From positions 38,900-92,059 of the forward strand of contig NZ_AYYQ01000018.1 in the NCBI RefSeq assembly GCF_001435995.1: DNA of 53,160 nt, written 5' to 3'. The stretch comes from Apilactobacillus ozensis DSM 23829 = JCM 17196. Its GTDB lineage: Bacteria; Bacillota; Bacilli; Lactobacillales; Lactobacillaceae. The notes under the pieces were generated by a model. It saw only the letters and a list, made by a program, of their open reading frames with translations, was not told the origin of the DNA and made no database searches. Each line of letters begins with the position of its first letter. The first letter of the stretch is position 1. Below are positions 1 to 8,967 of the stretch, piece by piece. Position numbers and translations under genes: made by a program.

Positions 1-1
1 T

Positions 2-790
2 TCAAGAAGTAGTTATTATTATCATCAGAAAGCTACGCTATCTTTGGATAAGTAACTTATAGAATCAGAAGTAAAAAAAGCAGTGAGTGAGCATAAAAGC
101 TATGGATATCGTAGGATTACTGCCCATCTACGGAATAACAACAAGGTAGTAAATCATAAATGTGTTCAAAGAATCATGCATAAATACGGTTTACAATATA
201 AGTTATTTAGTAAACGAAAACGTAAATATAATTCTTATAATTGACAAGTTGGACATATAGCACCTAACATTCTACATGATGATTTTAAGGCTGATTATTT
301 TGGACAAAAACTAACTACTGATGTTAGTGAATTTAGGTATGGCAATAATTCAATAAACCAAAAGGTTTATTTATCTCCGGTAATGGACCTATACTCTGAT
401 AAAATCATTGCTTACAGTATTAGTTCACATCCAAGCGTATCATTTACTTTAACGGCTTTGAAACATGCGCTTGATATTGTTAAAAATAATCAAATTAAAA
501 CCATCGTTCATAGTGATCAAGGTGTTCAGTATCAAAGTCATGAATGGGTAAATACGATTAAAGCATATAATGTGGTTCAATCTATGTCCCGTAAAGGGAC
601 ATGTTTAGATAATGCACAGATGGAATCATTTTTTCATATTATGAAAAGTGAAATGATGAATGTACATTATGATACAAAAGAATCCTTAATCCATGCCATG
701 AAAGCTTGGATTAAGGATTATAATGAAAATAGGATAAAAGAAAAACTAGGATATCAATCTCCAAATCAATATTTGGGATTAATATCCTAG
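2..790 (+). pseudogene. IS3-family transposase OrfB, interrupted by two stop codons
   Basis: One frame reads from the window edge to TAG at 788-790 but contains TAA at 53-55 and TGA at 242-244. The first part carries the YGYRRIT motif of the HTH_21 region. The catalytic triad survives: Asp at 320-322 (TTDVSEF), Asp at 515-517 (HSDQG) and Glu at 623-625 (QMESFF). The only uninterrupted ORF (383-790) starts after the first catalytic Asp, so it cannot be a full transposase. The second stop sits where related transposases have a tryptophan- or lysine/glycine-containing segment, which fits a point mutation. The 5' end is cut by the window, so OrfA and the usual frameshift cannot be assessed. Confidence 0.8.
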
Positions 791-797
791 TAAATGT

Positions 798-820
798 TGT
801 CCAACTTTTGGGGGTTCACA
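798..820 (+). repeat. Right terminal inverted repeat of the IS element
   Basis: The sequence runs TGTCCAACTTTTGGGGG then TTCACA, just after the transposase stop. Its reverse complement has the TG..GGACA layout of IS150-group ends. The inner 12 bases (TGTCCAACTTTT) reappear inverted at 53119-53130 near the right edge of the window. The partner left end is not visible here. Confidence 0.7.
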
Positions 821-871
821 TCATAAACTTTTTTTGTTTTAATCTTTTATAACAAACTTTAAAAAATACGT

Positions 872-877
872 TATAAT
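872..877 (+). promoter_or_regulatory. Promoter -10 (TATAAT) for the amino-acid antiporter
   Basis: A perfect TATAAT lies 36 bases before the start codon. No good -35 is seen at 16-18 bases upstream. The IS end is about 50 bases further upstream, so the promoter appears to lie outside the element. Confidence 0.5.
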
Positions 878-913
878 ACTTTAGTTGTGTCAATTTTATG
901 AAAAAGGGGATTT

Positions 914-2344
914 ATGATGAGTCGCTCTAGAAAAAAATTGAGTTTATTAGAATTAGTAGGCTTAGTCATGGGATCAATTATTGGCGGTGGAGTATTTAAT
1001 TTAATGCACGATATGTCAATGAAAGCCGGAATTGGAGCTATACTAATTGGATGGATTATAACTTGCATCGGAATGTTATCTTTAGCATTTTGTTTTCAGA
1101 ATTTGACGATGCAAAGACCTGATTTGCAAGCTGGAATATATAGTTATGCTGAAGCTGGCTTTGGTAAGTATATGGGTTTTAATGCTGCTTGGGGATATTG
1201 GCTATCAGTTCTTTTGGGAAATGTTAGTTATGCAACATTATTAATGAGTGCAATGGGATATTTTTTTCCTATTTTTGGAAACGGACAAAATATTTACTCT
1301 ATTTTGGTAGCATCTTGCTTTTTATGGGGATGTCACTTTATGATTCTCAAAGGTGTTGAATCGGCTTCATTCGTTAACATTATAATTACGATTACTAAGT
1401 TAGTACCATTATTTTTGTTTATTTTAATAATGATAGTTTCTTTTAAAATGAACGTCTTTACTTCTGATTTTTGGTTAACTAAAAGTGGAAAATTTGAATT
1501 TTCTAGTGTTTTAACGCAAGTTAAAAGTACTATGCTTGTAACTATTTGGGTTTTTGCTGGTATCGAGGGTGCGGTAGTTTTTTCTGGTAGTGCCAAACAT
1601 AGAAAAGATATTGGTAGAGCTACAGTGTTAGGAATTATAATTATTGCATTGCTATATATTTTAATTACAGTTCTTTCATTTGGAGTGATGAAGCAAGCAC
1701 AACTTGCAAATTTGCCACAACCAGCTATGGGCTATTTATTACAATCAGTAGTTGGCAAATGGGGGGCAATGTTAGTTAATTTTGGATTGATTGTTTCAGT
1801 TTTAGGTGCATGGTTATCTTTTACTATGTTTGCTGGAGAATTGCCTTATGAAGCAGCTAAAGTAGGAACTTTTCCTAAGTTATTTGCTAAAGAAAATAAA
1901 AATGGGGCTCCAATTAATTCGTTAATTTTTACTAATGTAGTTATTGAGTTATTTATGTTATCGTTTTTGTTTGCCGATAAAGCTTATAATTTGTTCTTTT
2001 CTATTGCTAGTTCTGCTTCATTAATACCGTATGCATTCTCATCATTTTATCAAGTGAAATATTCTGTACAGAATAGCTTTAATCATCGTAAGAAAAATAT
2101 TTTTATTGGAATTTTATCCAGTTTATATTCTATTTGGTTACTATATGCTGCTGGAATGAATTATTTATTATTAACCATGTTGTTATTCGCATGTGGAATT
2201 CCAGTTTACCTATATTTACAAATAAAAGACAATAATTCTATGAAAGTTTTTACTTCTGCTGAGAAAGTGTCAGCAATCATATTGTTTATTTTGGGATTAA
2301 CGGGTCTATTAGGACTACTCATGGGCTTTGTTAAGCTAGGTTAA
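914..2344 (+). CDS. APC-family amino-acid permease, probable basic amino-acid antiporter (ArcD-like)
   Basis: This 476-residue, very hydrophobic protein has about a dozen predicted membrane segments. The N-terminal motif GLVMGSIIGGGVFN is the substrate-binding unwound helix 1 typical of the APC superfamily, and VWVFAGIEGAVV matches helix 6 of the arginine/ornithine and related basic amino-acid/polyamine antiporters. Length fits that family (about 470-480). The likely role is exchange or uptake of a basic amino acid at the plasma membrane; the substrate is inferred. The SD GGGG at 906-909 is 4 bases from the ATG at 914 and 7 from the ATG at 917, so translation may begin at 917. It stands alone between an IS remnant and a bidirectional terminator, with no arc genes beside it. 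Confidence 0.8.
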   Translation: MMSRSRKKLSLLELVGLVMGSIIGGGVFNLMHDMSMKAGIGAILIGWIITCIGMLSLAFCFQNLTMQRPDLQAGIYSYAEAGFGKYMGFNAAWGYWLSVLLGNVSYATLLMSAMGYFFPIFGNGQNIYSILVASCFLWGCHFMILKGVESASFVNIIITITKLVPLFLFILIMIVSFKMNVFTSDFWLTKSGKFEFSSVLTQVKSTMLVTIWVFAGIEGAVVFSGSAKHRKDIGRATVLGIIIIALLYILITVLSFGVMKQAQLANLPQPAMGYLLQSVVGKWGAMLVNFGLIVSVLGAWLSFTMFAGELPYEAAKVGTFPKLFAKENKNGAPINSLIFTNVVIELFMLSFLFADKAYNLFFSIASSASLIPYAFSSFYQVKYSVQNSFNHRKKNIFIGILSSLYSIWLLYAAGMNYLLLTMLLFACGIPVYLYLQIKDNNSMKVFTSAEKVSAIILFILGLTGLLGLLMGFVKLG

Positions 2345-2345
2345 T

Positions 2346-2384
2346 AAAAAACGCTTTGAAATTTATTAGTTCAAAGCGTTTTTT
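2346..2384. terminator. Bidirectional intrinsic terminator
   Basis: A perfect 15-bp stem (2346-2360 with 2370-2384) has a 9-base loop and is A-rich on one side and T-rich on the other. It therefore serves both the permease and the convergent lipid-kinase gene, whose stop codon lies inside the right arm. Confidence 0.92.
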
Positions 2385-3279
2385 AGTATATAAATGGGTA
2401 TTTAACATTACCAATATTAATATCGTAAAACTTCGTGCCAATTTTTTCATTATCTACATAACCATATTCTAAGGATGGTATCTGTATTTTTGCAGAAAAG
2501 ACCTTGTATGAGTGGTAATTTTTTCCTCTAATTTTTAAATTGAATAACCAAAGAAGTATAAGAAAAATATTTCTTATAAATGATTTTCTTTCAAAAATCT
2601 CTACTTTTAAATTATTTTCTAAATTTAAATCGTTAGTTATTTTAATAGAAAAAATTTTTAAGAAATTATGAGTACGATTATTGGATATTAAAACTAAAGG
2701 AAAACTAGTTAAATTATACATGGTAGGGACTAAACTTATTATTTTTATTAAGTTATTAATAAATCTAGACCTATTTATTTTATATGTATAATCTTGTAGT
2801 CCAATTTGAGCTTTATTAATAAAAAAGTTGTTGTAATCTTTTTTTGTATCACGAATATATCCAATTTTTACAAAATGATTGTCTTTGCAATTAACAATCT
2901 TTTTAATGGCATTATCTTTATTTATTTCCATTTGAGCTGATGTTATAAATTCGTTTTTATATCCAGTTGGAATAATACCCACTGGAATATCTGGAATAGC
3001 TGGGTATTTTTTTTGAGCTATTTTAATTCCATTTATGGTTTCGTTAATAGTGCCATCACCGCCAACAACAATAATATGTTTAGGCAAATTGTGTTGTTCA
3101 AATAAGTCTATTAAATTTTGTGATAAGACTATTTTGATGTGTCCATGGTATTTAGAATTTAGTAACGTGTAACTTAAATGGAGTTTTTCTAATTCATTTT
3201 TTATATTGATCCAGTCTTGTCTTGAATTGCCACTGTTTGCTTTTTCGTTTAATACCACTAAATATTTTTTGGGTTGCAA
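2383..3279 (-). CDS. Diacylglycerol kinase catalytic-domain protein (YegS/DgkB-like lipid kinase)
   Basis: The 298-residue protein carries the GGDGTINE nucleotide-binding signature of the DAGK/LCB kinase fold in its N-terminal third. Proteins of this family phosphorylate diacylglycerol or related lipids with ATP at the membrane face. Where DgkB-type enzymes have GTxND, this one reads PTGYKNEF, so the second motif is altered and the substrate or activity may differ. The start is TTG at 3277-3279 with the SD AGGAG about 10 bases upstream; no ATG fits. It is transcribed away from rnjA's end and separated from it by a terminator, so it probably has its own promoter near 3300-3350. Confidence 0.8.
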   Translation of the reverse strand: MQPKKYLVVLNEKANSGNSRQDWINIKNELEKLHLSYTLLNSKYHGHIKIVLSQNLIDLFEQHNLPKHIIVVGGDGTINETINGIKIAQKKYPAIPDIPVGIIPTGYKNEFITSAQMEINKDNAIKKIVNCKDNHFVKIGYIRDTKKDYNNFFINKAQIGLQDYTYKINRSRFINNLIKIISLVPTMYNLTSFPLVLISNNRTHNFLKIFSIKITNDLNLENNLKVEIFERKSFIRNIFLILLWLFNLKIRGKNYHSYKVFSAKIQIPSLEYGYVDNEKIGTKFYDINIGNVKYPFIY

Positions 3280-3301
3280 CGAGAAAACACTCCTTTAGTT
3301 A

Positions 3302-3336
3302 CTAAAATAAAAGGCGAATTCTAATCAGAATTCGCC
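3302..3336 (-). terminator. Intrinsic terminator of rnjA
   Basis: A perfect 10-bp GC-containing stem (3313-3322 with 3327-3336) is followed on the minus strand by a T-rich run. It lies 15 bases beyond the rnjA stop codon. Confidence 0.88.
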
Positions 3337-3350
3337 AAAGAATATATTAA

Positions 3351-5033
3351 CTAGTGATTATGCATGATTAACATCGGTAATATAAGAGGGTGTCTCTCAG
3401 TTTTATCAAATAAGAATTCTTGTAAGTCATCTATAATTGCATTTCTAATAGTTGACTCATTAGCATGTTTATTACGCATAGCTTTTCTTATTGTTCTGAA
3501 AACTAATCGACGGCCTTCATCTAACAGCTTTCCAGACTCTCTCATATAAACGAAACCTCTAGATAATAAATCTGGTCCAGATTGGATTTCTTGGTCACTC
3601 AAGTTTATTGTAGCAACAACTACAACTAATCCTTCTTCTGAAAGTAGTTGACGATCGTGAAGTACAACACTTCCAATGTCTCCAACTCCGTCACCATCGA
3701 TATAGACATCGCCAGCTTCAAAGTGACCAGCAATTCTAGCAGTATCTTTAGTTAGTGCTAGGACATCACCATTTTGCATGATAAAACTATGATCTAATGG
3801 GACGCCACATTGATTAGCTAACTCCGTATGAATTTTAAGCATTCTATATTCACCATGAATAGGCATAAAGAATTTAGGCTTCATAAGTCTTAGCATTAAT
3901 TTTTGCTCTTCTTGACCACCATGACCAGATGTATGAATATTATTTACTTTACCGTGTATTACGTTTGCACCGGCTTCTTCTAATTCATTAATAACACGAT
4001 TTACACTAACGGTATTACCTGGAATTGGGTTACTAGAAAATACTACTGTATCATTAGGTTGAATAGAAATTTGACGATGTGTTCCATTAGCAATTCTAGA
4101 TAAAGCAGCCATTGGTTCACCTTGAGAACCGGTACATAGGATAAGCGTTTTATCTGCTGGTAGTGATTGTAGCTCTGAAGCATCTACAAAAGTATCATCA
4201 GGAGCATCAAGATAGCCTAATTCTTTTCCGTTAACGATGGCTGCTTCCATACTTCTACCAAATACAGCAATTTTCCTACCATGAGCTAAAGCAGCATCAC
4301 AAGCGGTTTTAATTCTAGAAATATTAGAAGCAAAAGTAGCAAAAATAATTCTTCCGGTTACTTCGTCGAATATATGTTTAACTGATTTTCCAACCCATCT
4401 TTCAGATTTTGTCCAGACAGGTCTTTCAGCATTTGTACTGTCTGACATCAGACATAAAACGCCTTCCGCACCTAATCGAGCCATTTCTTGTAAATCAGGT
4501 GGCTGATGAGTAACTGGCGTTAAGTCAAATTTATAATCACCAGTTTGAACAATAACCCCAGATGGAGTATGCACTGCAATTCCTAAAGTATCTGGAATAG
4601 AGTGGGTTGTTCTAAAAAATGAAACACTAGTTTTTTTGAATCTTAAAACAGAACTAGGGCTAATTTCATGTAGTTCAGCTGTTCTTAGCAAACCGTGTTC
4701 ATCTAATTTATTTTTTATTAGTGCTAGCGCTAGTGGTCCTGCATATATAGGAACATTTAAATCTTTTAGTAAGTATGGAACACCACCAATATGATCTTCA
4801 TGTCCATGGGTAATAACTAATGCCTTAATTTTGTTTTTATTTTCTAAAATATATTGATAGTCAGGAATGACATAGTCTACACCTAACAATTCATCTTCTG
4901 GAAATTTAATTCCGGCATCAATTAAAATTATTTCATCTTGAAATTGTACACCGTAAGTGTTTTTACCAATCTCGCCAAGTCCACCAACGCCATAAATAGC
5001 TGTTTCGTTATTTTTGACGTTTAGTTTTTTCAT
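3351..5033 (-). CDS. rnjA: Ribonuclease J1
   Basis: The 560-residue metallo-beta-lactamase/beta-CASP ribonuclease has endo- and 5'-to-3' exonuclease activity in mRNA decay and rRNA maturation in Firmicutes. The zinc site motif HGHEDH is at residues 76-81 and intact, which identifies it as the J1-type active subunit; the second copy in this window (18021-19739) lacks the final His. The C-terminal domain ends in [15 protein letters not shown] at 5033 follows the rpoY stop by 2 bases, the conserved rpoY-rnjA pairing, so the two are co-transcribed. Length is normal for the family (about 555). Confidence 0.96.
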   Translation of the reverse strand: MKKLNVKNNETAIYGVGGLGEIGKNTYGVQFQDEIILIDAGIKFPEDELLGVDYVIPDYQYILENKNKIKALVITHGHEDHIGGVPYLLKDLNVPIYAGPLALALIKNKLDEHGLLRTAELHEISPSSVLRFKKTSVSFFRTTHSIPDTLGIAVHTPSGVIVQTGDYKFDLTPVTHQPPDLQEMARLGAEGVLCLMSDSTNAERPVWTKSERWVGKSVKHIFDEVTGRIIFATFASNISRIKTACDAALAHGRKIAVFGRSMEAAIVNGKELGYLDAPDDTFVDASELQSLPADKTLILCTGSQGEPMAALSRIANGTHRQISIQPNDTVVFSSNPIPGNTVSVNRVINELEEAGANVIHGKVNNIHTSGHGGQEEQKLMLRLMKPKFFMPIHGEYRMLKIHTELANQCGVPLDHSFIMQNGDVLALTKDTARIAGHFEAGDVYIDGDGVGDIGSVVLHDRQLLSEEGLVVVVATINLSDQEIQSGPDLLSRGFVYMRESGKLLDEGRRLVFRTIRKAMRNKHANESTIRNAIIDDLQEFLFDKTERHPLILPMLIMHNH

Positions 5034-5035
5034 AA

Positions 5036-5251
5036 TTATTTAAACTCCGTAATTTTAAAATCTGGATTTTTCTTTTCGTAATCCAAGTGGTTTCCTTCTA
5101 GTGGTTCAATGAATTCGATGTTATGGTCTGTATTTTGTTCTACTAGATATCTAGCATCAACTTCAGTATCGCAATCTAAATATAAAGATTTGGTAAATTC
5201 TCTCTTTGGATTAGATTTTTTATTTTCTTGATATAATACTTTAAAAATCAT
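5036..5251 (-). CDS. rpoY: RNA polymerase epsilon subunit
   Basis: This 71-residue acidic protein has the MIFKVLYQ start and the ...[22 protein letters not shown] tail of the RpoY (former DUF1447/YkzG) family, a small Firmicutes-specific RNA polymerase subunit. It is the first gene of the rpoY-rnjA unit. The SD AAAGGAG lies about 10 bases before ATG. The 5252-5390 gap to the divergent gene must hold its promoter; I see AT-rich -10-like sequences but no clear -35. Confidence 0.93.
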   Translation of the reverse strand: MIFKVLYQENKKSNPKREFTKSLYLDCDTEVDARYLVEQNTDHNIEFIEPLEGNHLDYEKKNPDFKITEFK

Positions 5252-5410
5252 ATTTATAAATCTCCTTTTGTAAGCTTTTTAAAACCGTACAATTGCTGTT
5301 TTATACACAACATTCTGTTTAAATTTTATCATATAATATATTATAAGTATAGCACTGATAACTCTGGTAAATGCATGATAATTTAATGTTTTATTTAAGG
5401 AGGTCTTAAC

Positions 5411-5860
5411 ATCAATAAATTATTTATCGCTATTTTAGTAGCTGTTTGTTTATTTATATTTTACAGATATATTATTTCTAGAAAATACGCTAATATTCAA
5501 AATATCAATCATAAATTAACTGATAAATTCTTAGTTAAAGTTCTAAATGAAATTAATTTCAAAGTTAATAATAAATTCAAAATTATTTCAACAAATAATT
5601 CTTCAAAAATATGGGGTAGAGAAGTGTATGTATATTCTTACTGCATTGAGTGCAAACACACTGTTGTTCCAAAAGAAATTTTAGCTAATGTTAAACATAG
5701 TTTTAATGTTATCAATAGTGATTTTGACAGTCCTTATAAATTTGTGTTGAGTGACTTCTATGTTAGAGATAATAAGATGTTTTTAGATATCGCCTATGTT
5801 ACTAATGACGCTACATCTGAATACTTACAAGATTTAAATAAATTAAAAAAAGGCTCCTAA
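5411..5860 (+). CDS. Membrane-anchored protein of unknown function, apparent ATC start
   Basis: The frame is open from the stop at 5396-5398 to TAA at 5860. The only strong SD is AGGAGG at 5398-5403, and 7 bases later comes ATC AAT AAA TTA TTT; there is no in-frame ATG, GTG or TTG before GTG 5624. Reading ATC as the start gives 149 residues with a classic N-terminal membrane helix (LFIAILVAVCLFIFY) followed by a basic stretch and a soluble domain. Starting at GTG 5624 would give only 78 residues without the helix. I do not recognise the family. It lies between rpoY and def, divergent from the former and convergent with the latter, and ends in a shared terminator. It could be a real gene with an AUC start or one whose ATG has mutated. 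Confidence 0.65.
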   Translation: MNKLFIAILVAVCLFIFYRYIISRKYANIQNINHKLTDKFLVKVLNEINFKVNNKFKIISTNNSSKIWGREVYVYSYCIECKHTVVPKEILANVKHSFNVINSDFDSPYKFVLSDFYVRDNKMFLDIAYVTNDATSEYLQDLNKLKKGS

Positions 5861-5878
5861 TTTATAGGAGACTTTTTT
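5846..5878. terminator. Bidirectional terminator between the membrane protein gene and def
   Basis: The inverted repeat A6-GGCTCCT ... AGGAGAC-T6 has one internal mismatch, a 7-base loop, and A/T runs on both sides. It overlaps the ends of both convergent genes. Confidence 0.88.
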
Positions 5879-6437
5879 AATCAATAAATATATCATCGTC
5901 TTTTTTATCAAATGGGTCATCAGGATTAATGTGATCGTAAAACAGTGTTCCATGTAAATGGTCGATTTCATGTTGGCATACAATTGCTGGATAATTTTTT
6001 AGTCTAACTGTATGTTCTTTACCGTTAACATCAGTGTATTTCAATGTTATTCTGGCTGAACGATGCACAAATCCAGGAATATCTTTATCCACTGATAAGC
6101 ATCCTTCTCCTTCAGTTAAGGCGGCTCTTTGAACTGAATTTGATAATATGACTGGATTAATGATGACATCTTTAAAAATAGGATTACTTTCATCTTCATC
6201 ATTTGGCACCAACACTGATGCCATCATTTTGGATTGACCAACTTGTGGAGCTGCTAAACCAACTCCTGCTCGTAAGTTATATTTTTTACACAACTTAGGA
6301 TCTTGACTAACGGTCAAATATTCCATTAAATCTTTAGCTAACTTTTTATTTTCATCACTAAGTGGAAATTCAACTTTTTTAGCTTGTTGTCTTAAAACTT
6401 TATTGCCATCACGGACAATGTCTTTCATTAAAAACAT
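5877..6437 (-). CDS. def: Peptide deformylase
   Basis: The 186-residue enzyme removes the formyl group from N-terminal methionine of nascent proteins. All three motifs are present: [10 protein letters not shown] (58-67), EGCLSV (111-116) with the metal-binding Cys113, and HEIDH (156-160) with the two His ligands and the catalytic Glu. Length and the internal insertion match type 2 deformylases of Gram-positive bacteria. The SD GGAGG is 8 bases before ATG 6437; an internal ATG three codons in is less well placed. It is monocistronic, with a terminator shared with the convergent gene. Confidence 0.96.
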   Translation of the reverse strand: MFLMKDIVRDGNKVLRQQAKKVEFPLSDENKKLAKDLMEYLTVSQDPKLCKKYNLRAGVGLAAPQVGQSKMMASVLVPNDEDESNPIFKDVIINPVILSNSVQRAALTEGEGCLSVDKDIPGFVHRSARITLKYTDVNGKEHTVRLKNYPAIVCQHEIDHLHGTLFYDHINPDDPFDKKDDDIFID

Positions 6438-6529
6438 TTAAAATTCCTCCATAAGATATTGTTCTAAAGTTATACTTAATAATTTATCATAACAATTATA
6501 TAATAAAACTTATATTTATTATGTCTAGT

Positions 6530-6535
6530 TATAAT
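6530..6535 (+). promoter_or_regulatory. Promoter -10 (TATAAT) for the UPF0223 gene
   Basis: TATAAT is centred about 37 bases before the TTG start at 6570. The upstream ATG at 6534 lies inside this -10 element, which argues against it as a start. No convincing -35 is seen. Confidence 0.5.
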
Positions 6536-6569
6536 GGATTTTTTACTTAATCATTACGGGAGGTACATT

Positions 6570-6848
6570 TTGAAAAATTATTCTTACCCAATTATTGAGG
6601 ATTGGTCACAAAATGAATTGGTACAAATGATTAAGCTCTTTAATTTAACTGAAGATGCTTATGAAAATGGTAACGGAACTAATGTTTCTGATTTTATTAA
6701 TCAATATAATTTATTTAGAAAAATTAATCCATCAAAAATGGAACAAAAGCAAATCTGCAAAGATTTTTATGATAAATCTAGTTATGATATTTTTAAAGTT
6801 TATAAATTAGCTAGTAAAAGTTCTAAGAAACGTTTGAAAATGAATTAA
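6570..6848 (+). CDS. UPF0223 family protein (YktA-like)
   Basis: With the TTG start at 6570-6572, preceded at 6-7 bases by the SD GGGAGG, the product is 92 residues and begins MKNYSYPI, as UPF0223 members do. The core ...EDWSQNELVQMIKLFNLTE and NPSKMEQKQICKDF fits this small all-helical Firmicutes family of unknown function. The longer ATG-initiated form (6534) would start inside the promoter. It is transcribed alone ahead of typA, with its own promoter and a separate promoter for typA downstream. Confidence 0.8.
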   Translation: MKNYSYPIIEDWSQNELVQMIKLFNLTEDAYENGNGTNVSDFINQYNLFRKINPSKMEQKQICKDFYDKSSYDIFKVYKLASKSSKKRLKMN

Positions 6849-6875
6849 TATAAGTTCTTATGATTTCGCTTAGTA

Positions 6876-6905
6876 TTGACGTTTTAGATATTTCTATGCT
6901 ATGAT
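6876..6905 (+). promoter_or_regulatory. typA promoter (TTGACG-18-TATGAT)
   Basis: A good -35 (6876-6881) and -10 (6900-6905) with an 18-base spacer lie about 177 bases before the typA start, implying a long untranslated leader. Confidence 0.75.
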
Positions 6906-6911
6906 TTAACG

Positions 6912-7082
6912 CGTATTGGTAGCGATTAATTAGCACGGAAAATTATGTTATTTAATTTTAATTGATGATCAGTATTCATTAGTTAAAAATAAAATTGGAT
7001 TATGTAACTTGTGCCTAGTTACTAAAATTTGCTGAATTTATGTAAATAATGCGATTAAGCATTTCGAAGGGAAGGAACTATT
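6912..7082 (+). other. Long 5' leader of typA
   Basis: About 170 bases carry no ORF. Short inverted repeats are visible: GTAACT/AGTTAC around 6995-7020 and AATGC/GCATT around 7048-7063, the latter just before the SD AAGGGAAGGA. No known riboswitch was recognised. Confidence 0.45.
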
Positions 7083-8921
7083 TTGAAGACAAGGGACGAT
7101 ATTAAAAATATTGCCATTATTGCTCACGTTGACCACGGTAAAACAACTTTGGTTAATGAATTAATGAAACAATCAGATACACTAGATGAACATACTGAAA
7201 TTGAAGATCGTGCAATGGATACTAACGACATTGAACGTGAACGTGGTATAACTATTTTATCTAAAAACACAGCTGTTAGATATGGCGACAAACAAATTAA
7301 CATTCTTGATACACCTGGACATGCCGATTTCGGTGGTGAAGTTGAACGTATCATGCGAATGGTTGATGGAGTTTTATTAGTTGTTGATGCTTTTGAAGGA
7401 ACTATGCCTCAAACTCGTTTCGTTTTGAAAAAAGCTTTAGAACAACACTTGACTCCAGCTGTTGTTATTAACAAGGTTGACCGTCCTGGTGCACGTCCTA
7501 GTGAAGTTGTTGATGAAGTTCTTGACTTATTTATTGAATTAGGTGCTGATGAAGAACAATTAGATTTCCCAGTTGTTTACACTTCAGCTATGAATGGTAC
7601 TTCAAGTTATGATCCTGATGTTTCAGCTCAAGAACATACTATGAAACCAGTATTTGATACTATTGTTAACAATATTCCATCACCAATTGATAACTCAGAA
7701 GATCCATTACAATTCCAAGTTGCCTTGCTAGATTATGATGATTTCGTTGGTCGTATTGGTATTGGTCGTATCTTTAGAGGAACTATTAAGGTTGGAGATA
7801 ACGTTACTGTTATGAAACTTGATGGTTCAACTCAAAACTTCCGTGTTACTAAGCTTATGGGATTCTTTGGTCTTAAGAAATTAGATATTCAAGAAGCTAA
7901 AGCAGGTGACTTAATAGCCGTATCAGGTATGGAAGATATCAATGTTGGTGAAACTGTTGTTGATCCTTCAGTTCAAGAAGCATTACCAGTACTAAGAATT
8001 GACGCTCCTACACTACAAATGACTTTTGGAACTAACACTTCTCCTTTTGCTGGACAAGAAGGTAAATTTGTTACTGCTCGTCAATTAGAAGACCGTCTAA
8101 AACGTGAACTTCATACTGATGTTTCACTAAGAGTTGATGACACTGATGATCCAGGTGCTTGGATGGTTTCTGGTCGTGGTGAATTGCATTTGTCAATCTT
8201 AATTGAAAACTTACGTCGTGAAGGATACGAATTACAAGTATCTCGTCCACAAGTTATCTTAAGAGAAATTGATGGTCAAAAATGTGAACCATTCGAATCT
8301 GTACAAATTGATACTCCAGATGAATACTCAGGTTCTATTATTCAAACATTATCTGAAAGAAAAGGTAACATGCAAAACATGGAAAGTGTTGGAAATGGAC
8401 AAACTCGTTTGACTTTCTTAGCACCTTCTCGTGGATTAATTGGTTACTCAGCTGAATTCCTATCATTAACTCGTGGATACGGAATTATGAACCATACTTT
8501 TGAAAAATATTTGCCAGTTGTTAAGAACTGGAACCCAGGTCGTAGAAATGGTGCTTTAGTTTCAATTAACCAAGGTAAGAGTACAACTTACGCAACAATG
8601 GGTATTGAAAGTCGTGGTACTATCTTTATCGATCCAGGTACAGAAGTATATGAAGGTATGATTGTTGGTAAGAACAGCCGTGATAACGATATTTCAGTTA
8701 ACATTACTAAAGGTAAAAAACAAACCAACGTTCGTGCTGCTGGTTCTGATGACACTGCTAAGATTAACGAACCACAACATTTAACTTTAGAAGAATCACT
8801 AGAATTCTTGAACGAAGATGAACTTTGTGAAGTAACACCTGAAAATGTGCGTTTAAGAAAAGACATTCTTAACACTAACCAACGTGAAAAAGAATCTAAG
8901 AAGAGACGTCATAACAGTTAA
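7083..8921 (+). CDS. typA: Ribosome-associated translational GTPase TypA/BipA
   Basis: The 612-residue GTPase of the EF-G/LepA group binds the 70S ribosome and supports 50S assembly and growth at low temperature. The P-loop AHVDHGKTT is at residues 14-22, the switch region contains ERERGITI, and DTPGHADF and NKVD follow; domain II, the EF-G-like domains and the basic tail (KKRRHNS) are complete. The start is TTG at 7083, giving MKTRDDIKNIAIIAHVDHGK, the usual N-terminus, behind an A/G-rich SD. Codon use is noticeably optimised, as for tuf. A strong terminator follows. Confidence 0.97.
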   Translation: MKTRDDIKNIAIIAHVDHGKTTLVNELMKQSDTLDEHTEIEDRAMDTNDIERERGITILSKNTAVRYGDKQINILDTPGHADFGGEVERIMRMVDGVLLVVDAFEGTMPQTRFVLKKALEQHLTPAVVINKVDRPGARPSEVVDEVLDLFIELGADEEQLDFPVVYTSAMNGTSSYDPDVSAQEHTMKPVFDTIVNNIPSPIDNSEDPLQFQVALLDYDDFVGRIGIGRIFRGTIKVGDNVTVMKLDGSTQNFRVTKLMGFFGLKKLDIQEAKAGDLIAVSGMEDINVGETVVDPSVQEALPVLRIDAPTLQMTFGTNTSPFAGQEGKFVTARQLEDRLKRELHTDVSLRVDDTDDPGAWMVSGRGELHLSILIENLRREGYELQVSRPQVILREIDGQKCEPFESVQIDTPDEYSGSIIQTLSERKGNMQNMESVGNGQTRLTFLAPSRGLIGYSAEFLSLTRGYGIMNHTFEKYLPVVKNWNPGRRNGALVSINQGKSTTYATMGIESRGTIFIDPGTEVYEGMIVGKNSRDNDISVNITKGKKQTNVRAAGSDDTAKINEPQHLTLEESLEFLNEDELCEVTPENVRLRKDILNTNQREKESKKRRHNS

Positions 8922-8934
8922 TTGAATTAAACTT

Positions 8935-8965
8935 AAAAAAGAGTGATATTATTCACTCTTTTTTT
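8935..8965 (+). terminator. typA terminator
   Basis: A perfect 12-bp stem (AAAAAAGAGTGA at 8935-8946 with 8953-8964) with a 6-base loop and T run. Confidence 0.92.
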
Positions 8966-8967
8966 GT

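Larger units (their letters stand above)
1..820 (+). mobile_element. Decayed IS3-family (IS150-type) insertion sequence, right part
   Basis: The stretch encodes the second half of an IS3-type transposase (helix-turn-helix remnant, then a DDE integrase core) and finishes with a 23-bp end whose reverse complement begins TGTGAACCCCC, a typical terminal inverted repeat. The left end lies outside the window. Two in-frame stops break the transposase frame, so the copy looks inactive on its own. It abuts the promoter region of the permease gene. The IS3/IS150 assignment comes from protein motifs and end type, not from a database match. Confidence 0.8.

Noticed and set aside
383-790. Intact transposase of 135 residues
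   Set aside because: It lacks the first catalytic Asp, which is encoded upstream in the same frame at 320-322; it is the tail of a broken gene.
3364-3549. 61-residue plus-strand open frame opposite rnjA
   Set aside because: Shadow of the conserved rnjA 3' end without SD.
5624-5860. 78-residue gene starting at GTG 5624
   Set aside because: The same frame stays open upstream to a strong SD and a membrane helix, so GTG 5624 is more likely internal.
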